Positions 24,388-32,109 of a stretch of DNA of 32,109 bases are shown here, one piece after another. Position 1 is the stretch's first letter. Every line of letters starts with the position of its first letter. Origin of the DNA: Nitrosomonas sp. (GTDB lineage Bacteria; Pseudomonadota; Gammaproteobacteria; Burkholderiales; Nitrosomonadaceae); contig JAMWZR010000025.1 of the NCBI GenBank assembly GCA_024282035.1, forward strand, positions 1 through 32,109, written 5' to 3'. Below the pieces are notes generated by a model. The model worked only from the letters and a program-made list of their open reading frames with translations. It did no database searches and was not told the origin of the DNA. A program made the position numbers and the translations under genes.

Positions 24388-25884
24388 ATGACACCCATTA
24401 TGGATGAATCCTATGCTGCTGTCGATTTAGGTTCGAACAGCTTCCACATGATCGTTGCCAATTTGGTAGATGGTCGGCTGCAAATCATCGATCGCATGAA
24501 AGAGATGGTCAGACTGGCTTCAGGTTTAAATGATAAACATGAGCTGTCCAAAGAATCGATGCAACAGGCATTGGAATGCCTGCAACGCTTTGGTCAGCGT
24601 ATCCGGGAAATACCTCATTTGAATGTGCGTGCGGTTGGTACCAATACCTTGCGCCAAGCGCGCAATGGTGAGGATTTTCTGGCGCGCGCGCATCTCGCCT
24701 TGGGGCATCCGATTGAGATCATTGCAGGGCGCGAAGAAGCGCGGCTGATTTATTCCGGAGTGGCGCACAGTTTGTATGATGAAGCGAGTAAGCGTCTGGT
24801 GATTGATATTGGCGGCGGTAGTACGGAATTGATTATCGGCTGCGGGTTTAATACCTACTATACTGAGAGCTTGTACATGGGCTGCGTGAACATGGGGCAG
24901 CGTTTCTTTGATGATGGCAAGATTAAAGCCAAAAAGATGCGTAAGGCCATACTGTTTGCGATGCAGGAACTGGAATCTCTCGAGACAGCATATAAAAAAA
25001 TGGGCTGGGATCAGGCGTTGGGATCTTCGGGCACGATTCTGAGCATACGTGATGTGGTGCAGGCACAAGGCTGGTGTGACGCTGGAATCACAGCCTCGGC
25101 GTTAAATCGGTTGATAGAAACCTTGATTGCCATCGGTGATACTGAATCCATCAATTTGGTGGGTTTATCGGAGCGCAGAAAGCCTGTCTTTGCCAGTGGT
25201 GTGGCGATATTAAGTGGTGTTTTTGAAGCTTTGAGCCTGGATCGGATCAATATATCGGAAGGCGCATTGCGAGAGGGCTTGCTATACGATCTGATAGGTC
25301 GGGTACATGATGAGGACATCAGGGACAAAACGATCCTGGATGTGTCGCAAAGATACAGTGTCGATATAGAGCAAGCCAATAAGGTCAGGCAAACGGCTGA
25401 GCTATTTTTTCATCAAGTAAAAGCTGATTGGGCTCTGGATAAAAAAGCGGACTTGAAATTATTGCAGTGGGGCGCGTTAATTCATGAAATCGGGCTTTCA
25501 ATTGCACATAATCAGTATCATCGGCATGGTGCGTATTTAATGGCTAATTCCGATCTGGCGGGGTTTTCCCAGCAAGAGCAAATCAAGCTGGCGATGCTTG
25601 TAAGAAGTCACCGCAGGAAATTTCCACTGGAAGAATTCGAAACCATTACCCAATCGCGCAGAATTTCAATTATTCGCTTGTGTGTGTTGCTAAGATTGGC
25701 GGTGGTTTTGCACAGAAGCCGGTCCAACAATAGTCTGCCGGAAGTGCAGCTCAGTGTGAACAAAAACCGGATTAATCTGAAATTCCCATCCGGCTGGATG
25801 GATCAGCATCCTTTGACACTGGTTGATTTAAGTATTGAGCAAAGTTTCTTGGAAATCGCAGATATCAAATTGAATTTTGACTGA
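24388..25884 (+). CDS. ppx: Exopolyphosphatase / GppA-family phosphatase
   Basis: The product is 498 residues of the ASKHA-fold PPX/GppA family, which removes terminal phosphate from polyphosphate or hydrolyses pppGpp. The phosphate-1 loop VDLGSNSFHM is near residue 12, the catalytic-Glu region is IIAGREEARLIY, and the phosphate-2 motif DIGGGSTE is at 140-147. A C-terminal HD-like helical domain follows (ALIHEIGLSIAHNQYHRHGAYL). Length lies between E. coli GppA and PPX, so sequence alone does not separate the two; the ppk gene in the same block favours polyphosphate. Two starts are possible, ATG 24388 or ATG 24400; neither has a strong ribosome-binding site. Confidence 0.88.
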   Translation: MTPIMDESYAAVDLGSNSFHMIVANLVDGRLQIIDRMKEMVRLASGLNDKHELSKESMQQALECLQRFGQRIREIPHLNVRAVGTNTLRQARNGEDFLARAHLALGHPIEIIAGREEARLIYSGVAHSLYDEASKRLVIDIGGGSTELIIGCGFNTYYTESLYMGCVNMGQRFFDDGKIKAKKMRKAILFAMQELESLETAYKKMGWDQALGSSGTILSIRDVVQAQGWCDAGITASALNRLIETLIAIGDTESINLVGLSERRKPVFASGVAILSGVFEALSLDRINISEGALREGLLYDLIGRVHDEDIRDKTILDVSQRYSVDIEQANKVRQTAELFFHQVKADWALDKKADLKLLQWGALIHEIGLSIAHNQYHRHGAYLMANSDLAGFSQQEQIKLAMLVRSHRRKFPLEEFETITQSRRISIIRLCVLLRLAVVLHRSRSNNSLPEVQLSVNKNRINLKFPSGWMDQHPLTLVDLSIEQSFLEIADIKLNFD

Positions 25885-26085
25885 AAGTATCTGATTTCTT
25901 CCGTGTGAATTCTACGCAACATTTATTTAGTGTAATTCCACATGCAAAAGTGCAGATCCACTGTCTGTAGTGATTGGTAAGTCAACAAAGAATATTCATG
26001 AAATCATAAAGTGTGACGATAAGGTCGGACGGGAGAATACAAATTCTGCCGGAAATTTTTTATCCAAATAAAAAAACGACTAAAT

Positions 26086-29000
26086 ATGCTCACATTGCCG
26101 TTGCGACCTTACCTTCGACTCAGTATAGGGTTAATTGTCTTAACTTTAAGTATTTTATTGATTGGAGAATCGCTGGGCATTGTGCCGGACAAGTCACAAA
26201 TTATTCTTGATCACCGCAAGAAATTAACCGAGATTCTGGCTGAGCAATATGCATTAGGTGCAGAAAAAAAGGATCTTTCCCAGATAGAAGCCGCGTTGAA
26301 TGCGTTGGTGAAAAAAAATTCAGAAGTACTTTCAGCGGCGATACGCCAAAGTGATGGAACATTTTATGCAATGGCTGGTGATCACCAAGCTATTTGGCAA
26401 ACTCCGGATGTTGGAAATCCATCTTTAACGTATATTCAAGTGCCTATCTTGCAAGACAATAAGACTTGGGGGACAGTTGAATTAAGTTTTGCTCCTTTTG
26501 ATAGCAATGATTTTTCCAATATCGTCAAAAACTCGTTTTGGGGATTGCTGCTGTTTGTCGCCTGCTCAGGTTTCTTGGCTTATTTGTTGATGCTGAAGCG
26601 TGCTTTGAAAGAATTGGATTCTTCCGCGGTTATCTCGCCGCGTGTTAAAGCAGCGTTTGATACCTTGACGGAAGGCATACTCATTCTCGATGAACAAGGC
26701 CGAATCGTATTAGCAAACAGTGCATTTTGCGATAAGTTTGGATTAGCCTTTGATAGCTTGATGGGTAAGGAAGCATCAAATCTTGGCTGGGAGAAATCTT
26801 CCATAGAGCAATTGAAGGAAGATTGGCAGTACCCCTGGATTGAATCCTTCAGGAATAAAAAAACACTGACTCGTATTCGATTGAACTTCAATGCAGGCGA
26901 TGACAGCAAAAGTGTTTTTATGGTGAATAGCGCGCCGATCCTAGGTGAGAATAATCAATGCAAGGGAGCGCTGGTAACTTTTGATGATGTCACAGAAATC
27001 GAAGACAGTAATATCAAGTTGGACATGATGCTAAAAAGACTTGAGTTGTCCCGTAATGAAATATCCCGTCAGAACAGTGAATTAAAGAAACTGGCGGAAA
27101 TTGATCCGTTAACTGGGTTTTACAATCGCAGAGCGTTGAATATTTATTTCAATGAAGTGTTCAATCAAACCTGCGAGCAAAGCACTGATCTGGTTTGTAT
27201 TATGTTGGATATTGATCGTTTTAAATCCATTAACGATACCTACGGGCATCAGACGGGCGATGAGGTTATCAAGTTGGTTGCCGCGATTACCAAAGAAAAT
27301 TTACGCGACACAGATATTGTTGGGCGTTATGGGGGCGAAGAGTTTTGCTTGGTATTGCCCCGCCTTGAGCTTGAGGCTGTTTTGAGAATCGCGGAACGGA
27401 TTCGCATCAATATCATGGATTCTACCGGCTACCATGCTTATGGCGTTGAGCGGGTGACCATTAGTTTAGGCGTTTCAACATTAGCTGATGGTGTTCAGAA
27501 TCCTAATGAGATGATCGATTTGGCAGATAAAGCACTCTATTTTGCCAAAAATAATGGCCGTAATCGTGTTGCCGTTTGGCGTGAGATTTTTCAGGATAAT
27601 GTGGGTGTGGTTGTGACAGAAAATACTGCCACTGATCAAAATGACATGGTGATCGCTTCCAATGATGCCGTGATTACTGATGTGCACCAGCTACATGCAA
27701 AGATTCGAGAATTAGAGCAGCTAACTGAGAAACAGCATAAAATAATCGCACATAGGTTGAATTTCGATGCTGCAACCGGGCTGCCCAATCGTATGGAATT
27801 GCATAGTCGCCTTAAAACGGCCATTTCATATGCTGCCAGATCAAATAGTTATGTTGCTGTGCTGTCTCTTTCTTTGAGCAGCTATAAACGCATTCACAGT
27901 ACTTTGGGCTATGAAGCGGCAGAGAAATTGATCATCGAGATCTCGCATAGAGTCAGTAGTATTCTACGCACCACAGATACTATATCCTCTGATATTGGCA
28001 TATCAAACTTTGATTCGATTTTGTCCAGAAAGAACGACAATGGTTTTTATATATTGCTTTCTGAATTAAAAAGAGATCAATCGATTACATGGATTATTAA
28101 TCGTGTGTATGCAGCTTTAAATCAAACATTGATCATCGAAGATCTCAATATTCAAACAGAAAGCGCCATTGGCGTCAGCATGTATCCAATTGATGGGCAT
28201 AATCCGGAAACTTTGTTAGATTTTGCAGACCAGGCTTTGCATAATGCGGAATCTCAAGGTAAAGGATCTTGTCAGTTTTATTCCAATAAAATGGATAACG
28301 AGTATCTGGCCCAAATCAAAATAGAATCTGGTCTTATACGTGCCATTGAGCGCCTTGAGTTTGAAATTTTCTACCAACCGATAGTGAATATGCAGCATGG
28401 CATGATAACCAGGCTTGAAGCGCTGTTGCGTTGGAATCACCCGGATAAGGAGATCTTTGCCGCAATGAGTTTTATTGATGTTGCGGAACAGAGTGGATTG
28501 ATTGTACAGATAGGCGATTGGGTGTTGCGTGAAGCGATCCGGCAGCTAGCGATTTGGCGCAGGGAAATATCACCAGAAATACAAATCTCAGTGAATATAT
28601 CCAGCGTGCAGTTACATCAAACAGATCTTGCGGAGAAGATTCTTGGTTACTTGCAGGACTATCGGGTTCCTGCTGAGAACCTTGTGCTTGAAATTACTGA
28701 AAGCATGATTATGCAATCGATTGAAAATGCAACTCGGATTCTCGGGCATTTGCATGATCGGGGAATCAAAATTGCACTGGATGATTTTGGTATGGGATAT
28801 TCTTCCTTGCAGTATCTACAAAAATTTCCAATCGATTTTATTAAAATCGATCGTTCTTTCATCACAGATATCGCGGCGAATAATTGCAACGACAATATCG
28901 TTTTAGGAGTGATCGCTATGTCGAAAAACATGGGATTCATGACGATAGCTGAGGGCGTTGAAACCGAAGAGCAATTCAAACACTTGTACAAGCTGGGATG

Positions 29001-29115
29001 CGATGAGGTTCAAGGTTATCTAACCGGCTTTCCAATTCCTAAGGAACAGATGCACAAGGTGTTGGAGCAGCAGAAATTAACTATGCATATTAAGTCCGTT
29101 GCTGTCAATCAATGA
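26086..29115 (+). CDS. PAS-GGDEF-GGDEF-EAL cyclic-di-GMP protein
   Basis: The product is 1009 residues. Membrane helix 1 lies at ~12-31, an extracytoplasmic sensor part of ~120 residues follows, then helix 2 at ~148-168. A PAS domain (~187-310) and a coiled coil lead to GGDEF-1 (~335-500), with active-type GGEEF at 416-420 in RYGGEEFCLVLPR. GGDEF-2 (~558-740) is degenerate: NDNGF at 650-654 stands where GGDEF is expected, so it should not make c-di-GMP. The EAL domain (~750-1000) keeps EALLRW (778), NISSVQL, LEITES, DDFGMGYSSL, KIDRSF and AEGVETEEQ, so phosphodiesterase activity is likely. Both synthesis and breakdown are therefore possible, switched by the sensor. It sits between ppx and ppk. 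There is no good ribosome-binding site at ATG 26086. Confidence 0.9.
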   Translation: MLTLPLRPYLRLSIGLIVLTLSILLIGESLGIVPDKSQIILDHRKKLTEILAEQYALGAEKKDLSQIEAALNALVKKNSEVLSAAIRQSDGTFYAMAGDHQAIWQTPDVGNPSLTYIQVPILQDNKTWGTVELSFAPFDSNDFSNIVKNSFWGLLLFVACSGFLAYLLMLKRALKELDSSAVISPRVKAAFDTLTEGILILDEQGRIVLANSAFCDKFGLAFDSLMGKEASNLGWEKSSIEQLKEDWQYPWIESFRNKKTLTRIRLNFNAGDDSKSVFMVNSAPILGENNQCKGALVTFDDVTEIEDSNIKLDMMLKRLELSRNEISRQNSELKKLAEIDPLTGFYNRRALNIYFNEVFNQTCEQSTDLVCIMLDIDRFKSINDTYGHQTGDEVIKLVAAITKENLRDTDIVGRYGGEEFCLVLPRLELEAVLRIAERIRINIMDSTGYHAYGVERVTISLGVSTLADGVQNPNEMIDLADKALYFAKNNGRNRVAVWREIFQDNVGVVVTENTATDQNDMVIASNDAVITDVHQLHAKIRELEQLTEKQHKIIAHRLNFDAATGLPNRMELHSRLKTAISYAARSNSYVAVLSLSLSSYKRIHSTLGYEAAEKLIIEISHRVSSILRTTDTISSDIGISNFDSILSRKNDNGFYILLSELKRDQSITWIINRVYAALNQTLIIEDLNIQTESAIGVSMYPIDGHNPETLLDFADQALHNAESQGKGSCQFYSNKMDNEYLAQIKIESGLIRAIERLEFEIFYQPIVNMQHGMITRLEALLRWNHPDKEIFAAMSFIDVAEQSGLIVQIGDWVLREAIRQLAIWRREISPEIQISVNISSVQLHQTDLAEKILGYLQDYRVPAENLVLEITESMIMQSIENATRILGHLHDRGIKIALDDFGMGYSSLQYLQKFPIDFIKIDRSFITDIAANNCNDNIVLGVIAMSKNMGFMTIAEGVETEEQFKHLYKLGCDEVQGYLTGFPIPKEQMHKVLEQQKLTMHIKSVAVNQ

Positions 29116-29228
29116 TGCAATGGACTTGTGCTTTATTCCGTTTCTGATTTTTCCTGGACTCATCACAAGCGTCCAATATCACCGCCATTATCTGGGAAGT
29201 GGTTTTTAGCAGCTTGAATAAAATTGTG

Positions 29229-31304
29229 CTAGGGCAGATCGCAATAATGTTCCAATAACAACTGTTGCGCTGAGCGCGGCTTCGACGTGCCGGGTTTTGA
29301 GCGTTTATACGAACCATCGCTTTGTAGTATCCATGCCTGAGTGTTATCTGATAGATAGCTTAACAAACCATATTCAATCACTGTGTCGCTGGTGCGCTTT
29401 TCCTCGATCGGGAAACATACTTCAACCCGGTAATGCAAATTGCGCGTCATCCAATCTGCACTGGAACAAAATACCAGTTCGTTTCCTCCATTATGGAAAT
29501 AATATACCCGAGTATGCTCCAGAAAACGTCCTACAATAGAACGCACACTGATATTTTCCGATACATCCTTGATACCTGGACGCAGGCAGCACACTCCACG
29601 GATGATTAAGTCGATTTTAACGCCAGCTTGCGAAGCCTTATACAAAGCCGTGATGATCTCGGGATCGACCAGTGCGTTCATCTTGGCAATAATCCAGGCT
29701 TTCTTGCCTTGGCTGGCTGCACTGATTTCTTTTTCGATATGATTTAAGATGCCTTTGTGCAAAGTGAAGGGCGATTGCAGCAGTTTTTTGAGTTTGCCGG
29801 CGCGACCCAGGCCAGTCAATTGATGGAAAAGCTTATTGACGTCCTCACCGATAGCCTTGTCACAACTCAAAAGACCATAGTCAGTATATAGCCGCGAGGT
29901 GCGTGCGTGATAATTGCCGGTTCCCAAATGCACATAGCGGCGTAGAGTGCGGCCTTCCCTTCTGACCACCAGAATCATTTTGGCATGGGTTTTATAATTG
30001 ACCACGCCATATACCACATGTGCCCCAGCTTGCTGTAATTCACTGGCCAGTTCGATATTGGCTTCTTCGTCGAATCGTGCCCGCAGTTCGATGACCACGG
30101 TGACTTCCTTGCCGGCACGCGCTGCAATTTTTAATATTTCGACGACTGCCGAATTAACACCGGTACGATAAAGCGTCTGCTTGATCGATAGCACATTGGG
30201 ATCGGCCGCAGCTTGCCGCAGAAAGTCGATAACCGGCGCAAACGATTGAAACGGATGATGCAGTAAGATGTCGCCATTGTGCAGGGCATCAAAAATACTG
30301 GTATTTTTGAGCAAACGCTTGGGTATTTCCGGTGTGAATCCGGCGAATTTTAATTCCGGCCGATCAACCAAATCACAAATCGCGAGCAAGCGCCCCAGAT
30401 TGACAGGCCCTGCGACCTGATACAGATCACTTGGTTGTAATTCGAATTTTTGTAACAAGAAGCTGCTAAGATTGTCCGGGCAATTATCTGCAACTTCCAG
30501 GCGCACGGCATCACTGAATCGACGCGAAGGCAGCTCACCTTCCAGGGCGCGCAGCAGATCGTCAATTTCTTCATCGTCGATAAACAAATCACTGTCGCGC
30601 GTCACTTTGAATTGATAGCAACCGGTTGCATTCATGCCAGGAAACAGATCACTCACATGCGCATGAATGATTGATGACAACATGACAAAATCATGACTCC
30701 CGTCACTGTATTTTGCCGGAACCGGAATGACTCTGGGCAATGAACGCGGTGCTTGCACAATGGCAAGCCCTGAATCCCGACCAAAGGCATCCTTGCCATC
30801 TAGCGATATGATGAAGTAGAGGTTTTTGTTCTGTACTTTGGGAAAAGGGTGTGCAGGATCCAAGCCAATCGGGCTGAGCACAGGCAATACTTCATCCTTA
30901 AAGTAGCGATGTACCCAGCGGCTGAGCAAGGGTTTCCACTGCGCACGGCGCAGTAATCGTATTTTATCCTTGGCCATCGCTGGAATGATCAAGTCATTCC
31001 AGACGCTATATTGTTCTTCTACAAACCGGTGCGCGGTTTCGCTGACCCGCGTCAGCACTTCGGTGGGCGACAGATTGTCGGGGCCCGTTTGTGTCGAGCC
31101 GTATTTGACCTGTTGTTTTAAACCGGCCACGCGGATTTCGAAGAACTCATCCAAATTGGTGCTGGCGATACATAAAAAACGTAATCTCTCCAGTAGGGGT
31201 AAATTTTCATCTTTAGCCTGTTCGATGACTCGCCGGTTAAACTCAAGCAAACTCAGCTCGCGATTGATGTAAAGCGTGGGATTTTTAAGATCAGTGGTGT
31301 CCAT
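29229..31304 (-). CDS. ppk: Polyphosphate kinase 1
   Basis: The product is 691 residues and reversibly makes polyphosphate from ATP. The N domain has YINRELSLLEFNRRV and STNLDEFFEIRV. The two catalytic histidines are H440 in YKTHAKMILVV, the autophosphorylated one, and H597 in LEHTRVYYFHNGG; their spacing of 157 equals that of H435 and H592 in the E. coli enzyme as I recall it. The phosphate-binding motif GTGNYHARTSRLYTDYG follows the first His. The length is standard. The gene converges on the c-di-GMP gene, 113 bases away, and is not in one transcript with ppx on the opposite strand. No clear ribosome-binding site is seen before ATG 31304. Confidence 0.96.
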   Translation of the reverse strand: MDTTDLKNPTLYINRELSLLEFNRRVIEQAKDENLPLLERLRFLCIASTNLDEFFEIRVAGLKQQVKYGSTQTGPDNLSPTEVLTRVSETAHRFVEEQYSVWNDLIIPAMAKDKIRLLRRAQWKPLLSRWVHRYFKDEVLPVLSPIGLDPAHPFPKVQNKNLYFIISLDGKDAFGRDSGLAIVQAPRSLPRVIPVPAKYSDGSHDFVMLSSIIHAHVSDLFPGMNATGCYQFKVTRDSDLFIDDEEIDDLLRALEGELPSRRFSDAVRLEVADNCPDNLSSFLLQKFELQPSDLYQVAGPVNLGRLLAICDLVDRPELKFAGFTPEIPKRLLKNTSIFDALHNGDILLHHPFQSFAPVIDFLRQAAADPNVLSIKQTLYRTGVNSAVVEILKIAARAGKEVTVVIELRARFDEEANIELASELQQAGAHVVYGVVNYKTHAKMILVVRREGRTLRRYVHLGTGNYHARTSRLYTDYGLLSCDKAIGEDVNKLFHQLTGLGRAGKLKKLLQSPFTLHKGILNHIEKEISAASQGKKAWIIAKMNALVDPEIITALYKASQAGVKIDLIIRGVCCLRPGIKDVSENISVRSIVGRFLEHTRVYYFHNGGNELVFCSSADWMTRNLHYRVEVCFPIEEKRTSDTVIEYGLLSYLSDNTQAWILQSDGSYKRSKPGTSKPRSAQQLLLEHYCDLP

Positions 31305-31479
31305 CGATGATGATTACTTGAGTAGATTTGCTTAAGAAAATGACTGGCCAGCCTTGATTAGGGGGCGACCAGCAGGATTTATATAAAACGCATTTAATTC
31401 TAGCGTAGTTTGTGGCGAGCCTGGATCTTATTTGTTGCGACTCACGATGAGTGTTGGTTTTAGCGCGAAATCGGATATT

Positions 31480-32109
31480 TCAGTGCTTGGGTGTGATTTT
31501 TAAGAGCCTGCCATTGTCTTCATCCGTCAATAAGTACAATGCACCATCCGGGCCTTGTTCGATATCACGGAAACGTGCCATCTGCTTTACCAGTTGTTCT
31601 TCCCCGAGAATTTTTTTGTCATCTACCGATAATCTGACGACATGCTGGCCTACTAATGCGCCGATAAACAAATTGCCGCGCCATGTTGGGAACTGATCGC
31701 CGGTATAAAACATCATGCCGGAAGGAGCGATCGAAGGTGTCCAAAAATAAATGGGTTCTTCAAAATCCTGTTCAGCATGTTCATCTTTGATGGGAATCCC
31801 ACTGTAATGACTGCCATAACTGGCTTTGGGCCACCCGTAATTTTTGCCCGCTTGAGGAATGTTGATTTCATCGCCGCCTCGCGGGCCATGCTCATGAATC
31901 CATAGCACACCCGTTTTAGGATGAATGGCCGCACCTTGCACGCTGCGATGACCATAAGACCAGATTTCCGGTTTTGCCTTCGGATTTTTGACAAAAGGAT
32001 TATCAGCAGGCACCGAACCATCAGGTCGGATACGGATGATCTTGCCGAAATGATTGTTTAACTGCTGGGCTTCATCCATGTGATTGCCGCGATCGCCCAA
32101 TGTGATAAA
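31480..32109 (-). CDS. PQQ-dependent aldose sugar dehydrogenase (GSDH/YliI-like), 5' end outside window
   Basis: The last ~209 residues of a six-bladed beta-propeller of the glucose/sorbosone dehydrogenase family are visible. Family-typical parts are LGDRGNHMDEAQQLNNHFGK, EIWSYGHRSVQG, the stretch HEHGPRGGDEIN with a catalytic-type and metal-contact character, GKNYGWP, and SIAPSGMMFY. The frame is open past the right edge, so the start and signal peptide lie outside; a TTG at 32100 is internal. Relatives such as E. coli YliI are periplasmic and oxidise aldoses with PQQ. It is 175 bases upstream of ppk on the same strand and is probably a separate unit. Confidence 0.85.
   Translation of the reverse strand, partial: FITLGDRGNHMDEAQQLNNHFGKIIRIRPDGSVPADNPFVKNPKAKPEIWSYGHRSVQGAAIHPKTGVLWIHEHGPRGGDEINIPQAGKNYGWPKASYGSHYSGIPIKDEHAEQDFEEPIYFWTPSIAPSGMMFYTGDQFPTWRGNLFIGALVGQHVVRLSVDDKKILGEEQLVKQMARFRDIEQGPDGALYLLTDEDNGRLLKITPKH

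Overview
The window reads as a chromosomal segment of a Gram-negative proteobacterium, most likely a betaproteobacterium of the Nitrosomonas kind. This rests on gene content and style only (DapE, FadE-type acyl-CoA dehydrogenase, a DUF6279 lipoprotein, PPK1/PPX/SixA, RTX serralysin), not on any marker gene, so the genus is a guess. Coding density is high. I found no tRNA, rRNA or CRISPR array, and the only mobile element seen is a short non-coding one.

Region 1 (1-10082, + strand) looks like the distal part of an extracellular contractile injection system (eCIS, Afp/PVC-like) locus. In order it holds a tape-measure-family protein whose 5' end lies outside the window and which is built from three near-identical long repeats; an Afp15-type AAA+ ATPase; a secreted or membrane-anchored protein with a peptidoglycan-binding-like segment, a GH18-like barrel and three C-terminal membrane helices; a small methyltransferase; and a DUF4157 protein with a Gln/Asn-rich leader, five 16-17-residue repeats, an HExxH motif and a 395-residue AT-rich C-terminal region I do not recognise. 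The last protein is the best candidate for injected cargo, and its C-terminal domain is the most likely undescribed activity here. The structural genes (sheath, tube, baseplate) should lie left of the window.

Region 2 (10146-14343) is a mixed block: a DsbA-like CxxC protein (+), then on the - strand a DUF6279 lipoprotein, a protein with a HEPN-type RNxxxH motif preceded by a 24-residue small ORF, and dapE.

Region 3 (14579-19432, +) is fadE, then fadD-like acyl-CoA ligase, then a YajD-type HNH protein, probably one transcript for fatty-acid activation and first oxidation. It ends in a 143-bp IS5-like MITE with perfect 17-bp ends and a CTAA target duplication.

Region 4 (19600-23765, +) is a serralysin-type RTX metalloprotease with a perfect CRP-like site and a hairpin upstream and a terminator downstream, then a helix-hairpin-helix protein with a very lysine-rich tail. 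No type I secretion genes are next to it.

Region 5 (23831-31304) groups polyphosphate metabolism (sixA, divergent ppx, convergent ppk) around a PAS-GGDEF-GGDEF-EAL cyclic-di-GMP protein. The right edge cuts a PQQ-type aldose dehydrogenase gene.
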